Source: Cyclobacteriaceae bacterium (GTDB lineage Bacteria > Bacteroidota > Bacteroidia > Cytophagales > Cyclobacteriaceae). Taken from it: DNA of 16,283 bases. A program made the position numbers and the translations under genes. Under the pieces are notes generated by a model. The model had not been told where the DNA came from, searched no databases, and saw only the letters and a program-made list of their open reading frames with translations. The stretch covers positions 1 through 16,283 of the forward strand of contig JAKISE010000075.1 in NCBI GenBank assembly GCA_021648745.1, written 5' to 3'. Below are positions 1 through 7,233 of this stretch, piece by piece (position 1 is the first letter of the stretch; every line of letters begins with the position of its first letter).

Positions 1-82
1 CATTTCTTCTTTATTTTTTTGTTTGCACACCTAAATAAGTGAAGAATGTTGAGTCAAAAAAGTTTAAATGGGTTTTATTTAA

Positions 83-277
83 GCACTTTTTGGCTCTTTT
101 TTAATTAACGCTTGCGGATTTAAGGTACTAGTTATAAATGCCATAAACATACTTTTAGTAGATTGGTTTGTAGATGATTTTTATGTTAACGGGTTTTGGT
201 CTGCCTTTCTTTTTAGCATAATTCTTTCTATTTCAACTTCGGTTTTTAATGGAATCCTTGGCTCTAATAGGGAATAG
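83..277 (+). pseudogene. 3' remnant of a holin-like (YvlD/phage holin superfamily IV) membrane protein
   Basis: In one plus-strand frame, positions 83-277 read about 64 residues and end in a TAG stop. The segment includes VLVINAINILLVDWFVDDF, followed by YVNGFWSAFLFSIILS and then SVFNGILG. This closely resembles the C-terminal half of the small (about 115 aa) four-helix membrane proteins annotated as phage holin family or YvlD-like in Bacteroidota, where LVINA and FxVNGFWxALLFSIILS are typical. The frame has a stop at 80-82, no in-frame ATG, and no recognisable N-terminal half in the other two plus frames of positions 1-82. I infer a decayed or frameshifted gene; a sequencing indel is an alternative. 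Apart from this remnant and a promoter box, positions 1-324 hold nothing I can support. Confidence 0.55.
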
Positions 278-289
278 GAATAGATTCAT

Positions 290-297
290 TAGATTTG
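290..297 (+). promoter_or_regulatory. Bacteroidota-type -7 promoter box (TAGATTTG) for the FKBP gene
   Basis: TAGATTTG is an exact match to the TAnnTTTG -7 element used by the housekeeping sigma factor of Bacteroidota. It lies 27 bases before the ATG at 325, implying a leader of about 20 bases. I do not see a clear TTTG -33 element at the usual 19-21 base spacing, so the call rests on the -7 box and its position. Confidence 0.5.
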
Positions 298-324
298 CGG
301 CTTGATTTTTAACAATATATAATA

Positions 325-921
325 ATGGCAGAAGAATTATCGAAAGTAAGTTATAGTTTAGGTGTGAGCATTGCTCGAAACCTTCAATCTCAAGGCCTAA
401 AAGGCTTGGATATTAACGAATTTACCGAAGCAGTACAGGATGTATTTACTGGTAAACCAACAAAAATTGATGAAAAAGAAGTTGTAGAAACATTAAATGC
501 CTACTTCTCAGAATTGCAAAAAGAACAGCAAGGCACTAACAAAGAAGACGGAGAAGCATTTTTAGTGGAGAATAAATCTAAATCAGGTGTAATTTCTCTA
601 CCAAGTGGTTTGCAGTACTCTGTTATGGTGGAAGGTAAGGGAGAAAAACCAAACTTGAATAGCAATGTTACTACGCATTACCATGGTACTACAATTGACG
701 GAAATGTATTTGACAGCTCGGTTCAAAGAGGACAGCCAGCTTCATTTCCAGTAAGTGGAGTTATTAAAGGATGGACAGAAGCACTTCAGTTAATGGAAGT
801 AGGTGCTAAGTGGAAACTTTTTATTCCTTCTGAATTAGCTTATGGTGATAGAGGTGCTGGTGCAGATATTGGACCCCATTCAGCATTGATATTTGAAGTA
901 GAGCTTTTGAGCATCGATTAG
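325..921 (+). CDS. FKBP-type peptidyl-prolyl cis-trans isomerase, FklB-like
   Basis: This protein of 198 residues should catalyse cis-trans isomerisation of X-Pro bonds. Residues 1-90 form an alpha-helical N-terminal dimerisation region of the FKBP_N type (it opens with a SYSLGVSIARNL segment). Residues 95-197 are the FKBP domain. Binding-pocket residues visible include Tyr119, Phe129-Asp130 in VFDSS, Val146-Ile147, Trp150 in the VIKGWTEAL motif, Tyr173 in LAYGDRGAG, and Phe190. There is no signal peptide, so a cytoplasmic location is inferred. The length and architecture match E. coli FklB (206 aa) better than the secreted FkpA/Mip types. It appears to be a single-gene transcript with its own TAnnTTTG box and a terminator just downstream. 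Confidence 0.95.
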   Translation: MAEELSKVSYSLGVSIARNLQSQGLKGLDINEFTEAVQDVFTGKPTKIDEKEVVETLNAYFSELQKEQQGTNKEDGEAFLVENKSKSGVISLPSGLQYSVMVEGKGEKPNLNSNVTTHYHGTTIDGNVFDSSVQRGQPASFPVSGVIKGWTEALQLMEVGAKWKLFIPSELAYGDRGAGADIGPHSALIFEVELLSID

Positions 922-948
922 GTTATAAAGTAAGATGCTCTATGTACT

Positions 949-986
949 AAAAAAGCCCTTTTGAAATAGTTCAAAAGGGCTTTTTT
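949..986. terminator. Bidirectional intrinsic terminator between convergent genes
   Basis: A strong hairpin has arms at 949-965 and 970-986: an A-run, then GCCCTTTTGAA, loop ATAG, then TTCAAAAGGGC and a T-run. It has A/T runs on both sides, so it can end transcription of the FKBP gene on the plus strand and of the DUF2911 gene on the minus strand. Confidence 0.9.
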
Positions 987-1003
987 AGTGTGTTAGTTAA
1001 TTT

Positions 1004-1552
1004 TTACTCGGTTACAGTAAAGGGTAATATAACCTTTGATGTATCCCATTTAAACACTATTCCCTCTTTAGTAATATTAATGTTGAACTGCTCTGTAGTT
1101 TCCTTTGTATAATAAACTGGTACTTCAACCACAAATAAATCTTTTTCATAATTGGGCTCACCAGCACCCCATCGGTCTGCCTCTTTATTGAAGCCAATTT
1201 TCCAAGTTTCTCTACCCGGGATGGCATAAATAGAATAGATTCCTTTTTCTAGTTCGTTTCCTTCAATAATCAGAGTTTGATTGGTTTCAACGGTGGTGGC
1301 TTCATTAGCGCCCAACCTCCAATACTGGCCATAAGGTTGTAGAGCTCCTTCTGACTCTGTGCCAAAAACTGTTCTCCCTTTTTTTAAGGGCTGACAATAC
1401 ACTACTTGAATTTCTAAATCATCATCAACAAAGGCAGCAATATCTTGAGGGCTATTTTTTTTGGTTTCATTTATTACAATACGGAAGGCTGCGTATCCTA
1501 GAACTCCTAAGAATACAACAGTGATTAGCCCTTTTTTGAGCAGTTTATTCAT
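1004..1552 (-). CDS. DUF2911 domain-containing membrane-anchored protein
   Basis: This protein of 182 residues has a basic N-terminus followed by one hydrophobic segment at about residues 9-27 (LITVVFLGVLGYAAFRIVI), then a DUF2911 domain from about residue 45 to the end. Family hallmarks visible are IQVVYCQPLKKGRTVFG, the PYGQYWRLGANEATT segment, and a core containing GIYSIYAIPGRETWKIGFN. The segment is not followed by a lipobox Cys, so I infer an uncleaved anchor with the domain in the periplasm. The biochemical role of DUF2911 is unknown; the family is abundant in Bacteroidota. It converges with the FKBP gene and shares its terminator. Upstream (1553-1634) there is only a weak promoter-like pair of TTTG motifs. 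Confidence 0.9.
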   Translation of the reverse strand: MNKLLKKGLITVVFLGVLGYAAFRIVINETKKNSPQDIAAFVDDDLEIQVVYCQPLKKGRTVFGTESEGALQPYGQYWRLGANEATTVETNQTLIIEGNELEKGIYSIYAIPGRETWKIGFNKEADRWGAGEPNYEKDLFVVEVPVYYTKETTEQFNINITKEGIVFKWDTSKVILPFTVTE

Positions 1553-1634
1553 TTGCTGATATTAAGTTACTACACAAATAAGACGGATTATTATGCTAAT
1601 TCCAAATTGGGCCATAGAAGTAGCTTTTGAGCAC

Positions 1635-1675
1635 AAAAAATCTCCTGCCAATTGTAATTAGCAGAAGATTTTTTT
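1635..1675 (-). terminator. Intrinsic terminator of the sigma/OMP operon
   Basis: Arms at 1635-1648 and 1661-1675 flank a 12-base loop. Read on the minus strand, the stem TCTTCTGC/GCAGGAGA pairs completely if one G-U pair is allowed, and it is followed by six T. On the plus strand the same position is a C-A mismatch. This indicates that it serves the minus-strand gene ending at 1692. Confidence 0.8.
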
Positions 1676-1691
1676 GACTGATGTGTTAAAT

Positions 1692-2732
1692 TTACAGCGT
1701 TATACCAAACTGTATCCTTTGTAACACGGGTGCTCCACTGTCGGCTTGAAACATTTCGTTGAGATCATACTCCACAAATAAATCAATTCCTTTAAACCCA
1801 AACTGACCTCTGAGCCCATAACGAACATTGTTTAAAAGGAAATTTCCAGTGTTTTTATCTTTCTTTTTATCACCATTTTCATCGTAGATGTATTTCGTTC
1901 TGCTCCATATTCTATAACCCGCATAAGGGCCAACACCAAACCTAACACCTTTATCAATTTGATTCCATAGTCTAAAACTCTTTCTTTTATCACTGCCAAA
2001 TGCTATCATAGGTATAGCTTTTGCTTGAATATGCCAAGTAGCTAGCTTACTCTTCTTGTGAGCAACAGCAGATAAGTCTTCAGTAAATTCAATACCAGTT
2101 GGGGTTTTATTTAATCGTGTTCTAGGGTTATCAAAACGATATACATTTAGTGCAGCATTCATGCCTAAATCTATAAAAACCGCCCCAAAAAGATGGGTGC
2201 GATAGGTGGGGCCAAAGGCCCAATACCAAGACCCTATGGGATTTACAGCATACAACTCATTACCATTGGGGAATTCGCCACTTTCTAAATAGTTGTCTAG
2301 TGCAATATCAAGATTAAAAAAGTACTTGGATCGAGGCGAATACCTTCTTTTATTAGAACCTTCATCACTATCAGAATCCCAATTATTGTCAGGTTCAATT
2401 TTGGTGATAATAATAGTGGTGTCCTTTAAATACTTGCTCCCGGTTTCATCTTCTATGGTAAGTACTTTGGTTGAGTCGTCCATTTCGGTAATACTCATAT
2501 TTAAATCTTGCAGCATCCTATTAATATCATACTGCGATATTTTTTCCAAGTCCTTTTTATTATCAATGTAAAGAATAATTTGGCTGTTTTTACCAAACTT
2601 AATAATGACAGTGTCTCTTTCTGGGTTAGAATTGAACACTGTGTCGGTGAGCTTGTCTGCCGCCAAGGTAGGCATAGCAGAGCTAAGGGAGGCTATTATG
2701 CCTACCATGAGTAATTTGTAAATTGTTGTCAT
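1692..2732 (-). CDS. Secreted outer-membrane beta-barrel protein of an ECF-sigma operon
   Basis: This protein of 346 residues starts with a Sec signal peptide (residues 1-24/25, hydrophobic core LLMVGIIASLSSA, likely cleavage after TLA). Residues about 38-112 form an alternating region (DTVIIKFGKNSQIILYID, then an NRMLQDLNM helix) seen in many Cytophagales proteins of this kind. Residues 115-135 are an acidic then basic linker, DSDSDEG to NKRRYSPRSK. From about 136 to 346 amphipathic beta-strands alternate with turns and end in IQFGITL, consistent with a small outer-membrane barrel. A loop at 284-292 reads DENGDKKKD, a DxNxDxxxD pattern resembling a calcium-binding loop. It is the last gene of the operon, three bases after the preceding stop. 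I do not recognise a named family, and the function is unknown. Confidence 0.8.
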   Translation of the reverse strand: MTTIYKLLMVGIIASLSSAMPTLAADKLTDTVFNSNPERDTVIIKFGKNSQIILYIDNKKDLEKISQYDINRMLQDLNMSITEMDDSTKVLTIEDETGSKYLKDTTIIITKIEPDNNWDSDSDEGSNKRRYSPRSKYFFNLDIALDNYLESGEFPNGNELYAVNPIGSWYWAFGPTYRTHLFGAVFIDLGMNAALNVYRFDNPRTRLNKTPTGIEFTEDLSAVAHKKSKLATWHIQAKAIPMIAFGSDKRKSFRLWNQIDKGVRFGVGPYAGYRIWSRTKYIYDENGDKKKDKNTGNFLLNNVRYGLRGQFGFKGIDLFVEYDLNEMFQADSGAPVLQRIQFGITL

Positions 2733-2735
2733 GAG

Positions 2736-3389
2736 TTAATTATTTGAGTTATTAGTTGTTTCTCTACGAGCCATAAGCCCGGTCGATAATTTTTCGAAAT
2801 CAATAAGAGGCCGTTCACCTTCCCTTACCTGCCTAAGAAAGCTGGCTGCTTTGGCCAGTTTAGGACGCTTAGGGTCCCCTTTTTTATAGATAATTGTTAT
2901 TTGTTGATCGGGAGTATATACAAGATTGACTGTTGTAAGGTTTGCAATCTCAGTATTTAAGTTATATGGATTAGCCAAAGGTTTAATGTCAAAAGATGAA
3001 ACCAACGTTGGGTTATCAATAGAAATGTTATCAGGTGTGGTACTGATTACTGTTTTTGGGCTCTCAGCTTCTTTTTCGATATAAACAATGGTAGTTGTAT
3101 GTATTAAAATAGGAACAGGAATAAACTGCTTTTGGGGGTAATTGACTTGGAGAGCAGTGCTTGCCATTTCGTAATCAATTGATTTGGTAGGTGCTAGAAA
3201 GTTATTCCAGGCCATAACAGAGCTAATTATAACGGCTGCAACAGAAGCGGCTACCCAATACTTAAGTTGAGTATTTTTTTTAGAAAGCTGTGTTTCAATA
3301 GAGCTCCAAGCTGAGGAAGATGGAGTTTCGTAATAACTGCTTAGGCCATTTTTAAATAGCTTATCAATTTGCTCGTCCTGATTTTTCAT
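2736..3389 (-). CDS. Single-pass membrane protein, probable anti-sigma factor-like partner
   Basis: This protein of 217 residues has a short cytoplasmic part (1-42, containing AWSSIETQL, similar to the short N-terminal segments of Bacteroidota anti-sigma-like proteins). One transmembrane segment lies at about 44-62 (WVAASVAAVIISSVMAW). The rest is a periplasmic part of about 150 residues without a recognisable domain. Asn/Ser-rich residues end the protein (TTNNSNN). No zinc-binding HxxxCxxC motif of ZAS anti-sigma factors is present. It lies between an ECF sigma gene (17 bases upstream) and an outer-membrane protein gene (3 bases downstream). That position suggests it restrains the sigma factor or relays an envelope signal. 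The role is inferred from topology and context only. Confidence 0.75.
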   Translation of the reverse strand: MKNQDEQIDKLFKNGLSSYYETPSSSAWSSIETQLSKKNTQLKYWVAASVAAVIISSVMAWNNFLAPTKSIDYEMASTALQVNYPQKQFIPVPILIHTTTIVYIEKEAESPKTVISTTPDNISIDNPTLVSSFDIKPLANPYNLNTEIANLTTVNLVYTPDQQITIIYKKGDPKRPKLAKAASFLRQVREGERPLIDFEKLSTGLMARRETTNNSNN

Positions 3390-3406
3390 AATATACTATG
3401 TTTTGT

Positions 3407-3985
3407 TCAACCTCCAGACCCTGATATACCAGGCCTAGATTCTCTTTTAAGCACTTTGCTTTTAAGCATTGAGCGAGCTCTGCTTAATTGCGATTTGGAG
3501 GTGCTTTCATTAATACCCATTTGCTCCGCTATTTCTTTATGCGAATATCCTTCAATAGCATAAAGATTAAATACGGTACGATAGCCTACTGGAAGATTGT
3601 TGATCAATTCTAGTAGTTCTCGTTCTTCAAATAGATAGCCTGCTTGTCCATAGTTAGGCTCTTCATTGGCCTCTTCTATATCTACCTCCAAATACATACT
3701 TTTATTTTTTCGCAGGTATAATAACGATTCGTTTACCATTATTCTTCGTACCCACCCTTCAAAGTTTCCTGCTCCAGAAAACTGATTAATCTTATTAAAT
3801 ACCTTCAAAAACCCTGTTACTAAAACGGTTTCTGCTTCAGAAATATCCGAGATATATCTACGGCATACGCCCATCATTTTAGGAGAAAGCCGATCATACA
3901 TTAAGCGTTGTGCTTTCCCATTATTTGATCGGCACTGCTCAATAAGCGACTCAAGGGTATTAGATTTTTTGATGGTTAAAATCAT
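3407..3985 (-). CDS. ECF-family RNA polymerase sigma factor
   Basis: This 192-residue protein is a sigma-70 family regulator with two domains. Sigma2 spans about residues 22-95 (AQRLMYDRLSPKMMGVCRRY, then FLKVFNKINQF and FEGWVRRIMVNESLLYLRK). Sigma4 spans about 123-178 (LPVGYRTVFNLYAIEGYSHK, helix-turn-helix IAEQMGINESTSKSQLSRAR). There is no sigma1.1 or sigma3 domain, as expected for the ECF group. The tail RESRPGISGSGG looks disordered. It is the first gene of a three-gene operon with the membrane protein and outer-membrane protein downstream, the common Bacteroidota layout in which the sigma factor responds to the envelope and often drives its own operon. Regulon and inducing signal cannot be seen from sequence. 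Confidence 0.93.
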   Translation of the reverse strand: MILTIKKSNTLESLIEQCRSNNGKAQRLMYDRLSPKMMGVCRRYISDISEAETVLVTGFLKVFNKINQFSGAGNFEGWVRRIMVNESLLYLRKNKSMYLEVDIEEANEEPNYGQAGYLFEERELLELINNLPVGYRTVFNLYAIEGYSHKEIAEQMGINESTSKSQLSRARSMLKSKVLKRESRPGISGSGG

Positions 3986-4042
3986 TTAAAAGATCGTTCA
4001 CTAAGGTGATACAACTTGCGAGTAATTGGTTGCATAGCTTGT

Positions 4043-4050
4043 CAAAAATA
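4043..4050 (-). promoter_or_regulatory. Possible -7 box (TATTTTTG) of the ECF sigma operon
   Basis: On the minus strand, TATTTTTG matches TAnnTTTG and sits 57 bases before the sigma ATG, directly after the terminator of the upstream gene. Downstream of it, still on the minus strand, TGCAACC occurs 29 bases before the ATG-proximal end of the leader region. That motif resembles -35 elements read by some ECF sigma factors and could be an autoregulatory site. Both are pattern matches in AT-rich DNA, so confidence is low. Confidence 0.3.
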
Positions 4051-4096
4051 ATGCAAAAAAATAGCTGAAACCTAATTTACAGGTTTCAGCTATTTT
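4051..4096 (-). terminator. Intrinsic terminator of the padR-pspC operon
   Basis: A perfect 16-bp stem has arms at 4058-4073 and 4081-4096 around a 7-base loop (core AGCTGAAACCT/AGGTTTCAGCT). On the minus strand it runs into seven T, so it terminates the gene ending at 4113. The plus strand has only four T. Confidence 0.9.
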
Positions 4097-4112
4097 GAAG
4101 AGGGCAATGATT

Positions 4113-6578
4113 TTAATCTTCTGAAATATTACCAAGTGAAGAAGCTCTACGTTTGGTAACTGTAGCGCCACCTCTATATTTTACATCGCCAAGAGAAGAA
4201 GCACTAATACTTAATGTTTCAGTAGCATATACTTTGGCTTTAGCGGCACTACTAACTTTTACACTCACATGTTGGGCATTAAATTTATAGGCTTTTAATT
4301 GTGCGGCTGATGAAAGATTGGCCTCCACAGTATTTCCTGTTCCAATTAAATCAAGCGTTGATGCACTACTTAGGTTAACATTAATATAGCTGATATCTGA
4401 ATCAATGGTAATTTCAGAGGCCGCTGAAAGCCTGATATTCATTCTTTCTTCTTCGAACCCTGCAATATTTCCTACAGAAGCTCCCTTAATGTTTAAGTTG
4501 GTTAAATTGGGCATTATTATTCTCAATTTTAACTTTCTATACCCTTTGTATAAATCAATGTCGTCTTTGTTATAACCAATATTTAGTACCCCATTTTGTT
4601 CAGAAACGTCAATTTCTTGCATTTTGTGTTCTTGCCCACTTAACACCACCCGATATTCATCACCTTGAGCAATGCTTATGCTAAAAGGACCAGTAATACT
4701 TAGGGCATCGAAATTTTCAAAACTATATGCTTTAGAGTTTCCATAGGTTGAGGAGCTTTCTTCAAATACTTCTTCATAATTATCTCTCCGTCTATCTTCA
4801 CTTCTTTCACTAGTTAAACAGGTAGTGCAATCAAGTCCCGATTCGTTAAAATAAAAAGTATTGTCCTTTATATCGGCCCTGTAAAACCCATAAGGGTAAA
4901 TTCCGTAACTTAATAAATCGTTAAAATCTTCGTTCATATTAAATTTGAGACTATATGGAATCATTAGTGTTAACTTCAATTCTTGGTCTCTGAAAATAGC
5001 ATTTTCTTTAAATTGAATATTTGAATCAAACGTTATAACAGAATCATTTTGCACTACGTTATACATAATCATTTTGGCATTTTTTGTAGCTTCTCTTTTG
5101 GTAGGTCCTTGTGCTGAATACTCCGAGATAAGTTTGATTTCGTCTCCATCATACCCCTTCATTTTAAGTTTTAAGCCATCATAATTATCTAAGTCTGTGT
5201 TAGATATGTCGAAATATATACCTTGGTATTCTGCATTAAACATGGTAGTTTCAGAAACCCTTGCGTGTTCTTTGTATTGGAATAATACATTAGGAATGGT
5301 TACGGCCATCATTCCAGCGCCAATAATCCAAATGCCAAATAAGGCCCACCCAAATGTTGGTGAAATAACAGATTTTTTAGAAAGTAACGATATGCCCACC
5401 AATAATAGTAATAGAGAAGGGATGGCTATGACTAAATATGTTCCTAAAATACCAAAAGTTGGTAGCGAATCACTTAATACATCGAATGGTAAGAAATCGA
5501 GATGTAAATAGTTCACGCCTGATAAAACACCTAGTAAGGCAATAATTGTTATTGTAACTGAAAATAGGGTACTAATTCCCACAATGGTTATTACGAGTCC
5601 TGCAAATATTCTTACCAACTGGCCTATAAAGTTGAAAATTGGTGAAAAAGCATGAGCAACTCCTTTAAATATAGTGCCTAATATTCTAAACGGAAACAAT
5701 AGCACTGTAGCGAGCTTCGATTCTTCGGTTGGGTTGGCTTCTTTAACTTGCGCTTTTTTAATACTTGAATCAATATTTTCAAGGGTTATCTCATCTCCCT
5801 CCATTTGTACACGATCAGTTATACTGGTTGCTTCTGGTAGAATTATCCATAATACTGCATACACCAATAAGCCTGTGCCTCCTAAAAAGATAGATAATAC
5901 AAACAGAACCCGTACAACTGTAATGTCAATAGCTAAGTATTTAGCCAGACCTTGTGAGACCCCAGCTATTACTTTCCCTTCTGGGTTGCGATACAGTTTC
6001 TTCATTGATTTGTCTTCCTCTAAAGTATCTGAGCCTGGTACAGCAATCCACATAATAATGTAAGCGATAAAGGCTATGGGACTAACAGAAAATGTGATAA
6101 ACACATCGAATAAGAGTACTATAAACCCTAAGCGTACCCAAACAGGGTCTATTGAGAAATAATTAGCAATTCCTGAGGCTACTCCACCAACCAGTTTGCG
6201 TTTATTATCTCTGTGCAATTTTTTCTGATGGGGGTTTGCGGCACTAGCAAAACCTTCTTGAGTAGATTGTTCCTCATTAGCTTCTTCTTTATAATCAAGA
6301 TCTGCCTCTTCTTCAGCAGCTTGAAAATCTTGAATACTGCCCATAGTTGCGGCTAGAGCTACAACATCTTCGTTCGTAATGACCTGTTTCTCATCCTTTA
6401 ATTTTTCAAGGAATATTTCTGCAATTCTACTTTCTATGTCAGCAATAATTTCACTGCTATCATCAAAAGTGGAAAAGTATTTATTGATTGAGTCTAAATA
6501 TTCTTTGAGGCGGTCGTACCCATCTTCTTCAATATGAAAAATGATGCCGCTTATATTGATACTTATATTTTTTTTCAT
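4113..6578 (-). CDS. Large membrane protein with two PspC domains and a C-terminal GIN (DUF2807) domain
   Basis: This protein of 821 residues has a modular layout. Residues 1-90 are a soluble N-terminal region typical of Bacteroidota PspC proteins (IEEDGYDRLKEYLDSINKYF, then DIESRIAEIF). An acidic linker (87-115) follows. PspC domain one lies at about 123-182 (KRKLVGGVASGIANYFSIDP) and PspC domain two at about 192-250 (GKVIAGVSQGLAKYLAID). Further membrane helices lie at about 322-350, 376-400 and 408-432. An extracytoplasmic stretch precedes a GIN/DUF2807 domain from about 618 to 818, with repeated LSAAS, LSSAS, LSSAA and VSSAA turns that suggest a right-handed beta-helix. PspC domains belong to envelope-stress (phage-shock) systems; GIN domains are adhesin-head-like. 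A role in sensing or buffering membrane stress is inferred. It sits 29 bases after padR, so the two are probably co-transcribed. Confidence 0.92.
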   Translation of the reverse strand: MKKNISINISGIIFHIEEDGYDRLKEYLDSINKYFSTFDDSSEIIADIESRIAEIFLEKLKDEKQVITNEDVVALAATMGSIQDFQAAEEEADLDYKEEANEEQSTQEGFASAANPHQKKLHRDNKRKLVGGVASGIANYFSIDPVWVRLGFIVLLFDVFITFSVSPIAFIAYIIMWIAVPGSDTLEEDKSMKKLYRNPEGKVIAGVSQGLAKYLAIDITVVRVLFVLSIFLGGTGLLVYAVLWIILPEATSITDRVQMEGDEITLENIDSSIKKAQVKEANPTEESKLATVLLFPFRILGTIFKGVAHAFSPIFNFIGQLVRIFAGLVITIVGISTLFSVTITIIALLGVLSGVNYLHLDFLPFDVLSDSLPTFGILGTYLVIAIPSLLLLLVGISLLSKKSVISPTFGWALFGIWIIGAGMMAVTIPNVLFQYKEHARVSETTMFNAEYQGIYFDISNTDLDNYDGLKLKMKGYDGDEIKLISEYSAQGPTKREATKNAKMIMYNVVQNDSVITFDSNIQFKENAIFRDQELKLTLMIPYSLKFNMNEDFNDLLSYGIYPYGFYRADIKDNTFYFNESGLDCTTCLTSERSEDRRRDNYEEVFEESSSTYGNSKAYSFENFDALSITGPFSISIAQGDEYRVVLSGQEHKMQEIDVSEQNGVLNIGYNKDDIDLYKGYRKLKLRIIMPNLTNLNIKGASVGNIAGFEEERMNIRLSAASEITIDSDISYINVNLSSASTLDLIGTGNTVEANLSSAAQLKAYKFNAQHVSVKVSSAAKAKVYATETLSISASSLGDVKYRGGATVTKRRASSLGNISED

Positions 6579-6607
6579 TGTCTTAATGTTTTCGTCAGGT
6601 GCTAATA

Positions 6608-6952
6608 TTACTTATTAGCTTTCTTGGTTCTGTTTGTAATTAATTTGGTTGATTTTACCAAATCTGCCCAGGTGTGGTCCAGATTATCAAGGAAAGAATT
6701 GCCATCTTTTGTAAGTGTATAATACTTACGTGGTGGCCCTGACAATGATTCTACCCATTTATACTCAACCAATTCAGCCTTTCGTAAACGGGTAAGTAGG
6801 GGATATAGAGTACCCTCTACAATCATGATTTTTGCATCTGTAAGCTCTCGAAGGAGATCTGATGCATATACTTCACCTCGAGCAATAATCTGCAGAATGC
6901 AGTATTCGAGTATGCCTTTACGCATTTGAGTTTGAGTGTTTTCCAATTTCAT
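6608..6952 (-). CDS. PadR-family transcriptional repressor
   Basis: This 114-residue protein has the winged-helix fold of small (subfamily-2) PadR regulators. MRKGILEYCILQIIARGEVY is followed by a recognition region with IVEGTLYPLLTRLRKAELVE and the wing motif SGPPRKYYTLT. I chose the ATG at 6952 (protein starting MKLENTQTQM). The frame also stays open upstream to a TTG at 7000, but family members begin at this MKxENTQ position and the extra 16 residues do not look like PadR. The gene directly precedes the double-PspC membrane protein, a recurrent Bacteroidota pair, so it most likely represses its own operon. Repeats in the 280 bases upstream are candidate operators. The ligand or signal is unknown. 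Confidence 0.93.
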   Translation of the reverse strand: MKLENTQTQMRKGILEYCILQIIARGEVYASDLLRELTDAKIMIVEGTLYPLLTRLRKAELVEYKWVESLSGPPRKYYTLTKDGNSFLDNLDHTWADLVKSTKLITNRTKKANK

Positions 6953-7013
6953 TATTTGAGATTTAAGAACGTGTCCAAAAAAGTTTGATAGGGCGTTCAA
7001 TTAAAATTTAGTA

Positions 7014-7035
7014 ACCTGAAACTTCAGTTGCAGGT
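7014..7035. promoter_or_regulatory. 22-bp imperfect inverted repeat upstream of padR (possible operator)
   Basis: The half-sites ACCTGAAACTT and CAGTTGCAGGT are inverted repeats with 9 of 11 positions matching. They lie 62-83 bases upstream of the padR ATG. PadR dimers bind such dyads and often autoregulate, which makes this a candidate operator. A repeat of this quality is expected roughly once or twice by chance in 16 kb, so position is the main argument. Confidence 0.35.
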
Positions 7036-7125
7036 ATTGGAATTTTGCCCGAGGGTTGTCGATGAGGAGTTGAGTTTTGTCGTTTCATAATGAGTTATTT
7101 TGAGTTGTTGATATGTTGTACGGCT

Positions 7126-7191
7126 AAAGTACCTTGTATAGCCAAGTACTATACGTTTATTTTTGCCATTTGGTCAAAATACTTTATATAG
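7126..7191. promoter_or_regulatory. Pair of 16-bp direct repeats upstream of padR
   Basis: AAAGTACCTTGTATAG (7126-7141) and AAAATACTTTATATAG (7176-7191) match at 13 of 16 positions and start exactly 50 bases apart. Between them lies GTACTATAC (7146-7154), a short dyad. The first copy also forms an imperfect inverted pair with the CCAAGTAC at 7142-7149. Repeated GTAC/TATA half-sites are plausible binding sites for the PadR regulator or another factor controlling the operon. Confidence 0.35.
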
Positions 7192-7192
7192 T

Positions 7193-7223
7193 CTAATATA
7201 ATATATATAATATACTATGTTAG
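7193..7223. repeat. AT-rich 31-bp inverted repeat between yigZ-like gene and padR
   Basis: Arms of 13 bases (CTAATATAATATA and TATACTATGTTAG) match at 11 of 13 positions around a 5-base centre; one of the two mismatches becomes G-U in RNA. It sits 11 bases past the stop of the minus-strand gene ending at 7234. It could be a weak transcription stop or part of the padR control region. No T-run follows, so an intrinsic terminator is not well supported. Confidence 0.3.
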
Positions 7224-7233
7224 GGGTAGATTT

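Noticed and set aside
1..3. CAT at the left edge, which would be an ATG for a minus-strand gene leaving the window
   Set aside because: The A-rich sequence ahead of it fits a Bacteroidota start, but only one codon is visible, so no gene can be supported.
5674..6063. Open frame of about 130 codons on the plus strand opposite the PspC gene (and similar ones opposite the OMP and fabH-type genes)
   Set aside because: These lie wholly inside well-supported genes, have no recognisable domain, and show composition expected of a complementary strand.
6953..7000. Longer PadR start using TTG at 7000
   Set aside because: The extra 16 residues lack family resemblance, and the ATG at 6952 gives the normal PadR N-terminus.
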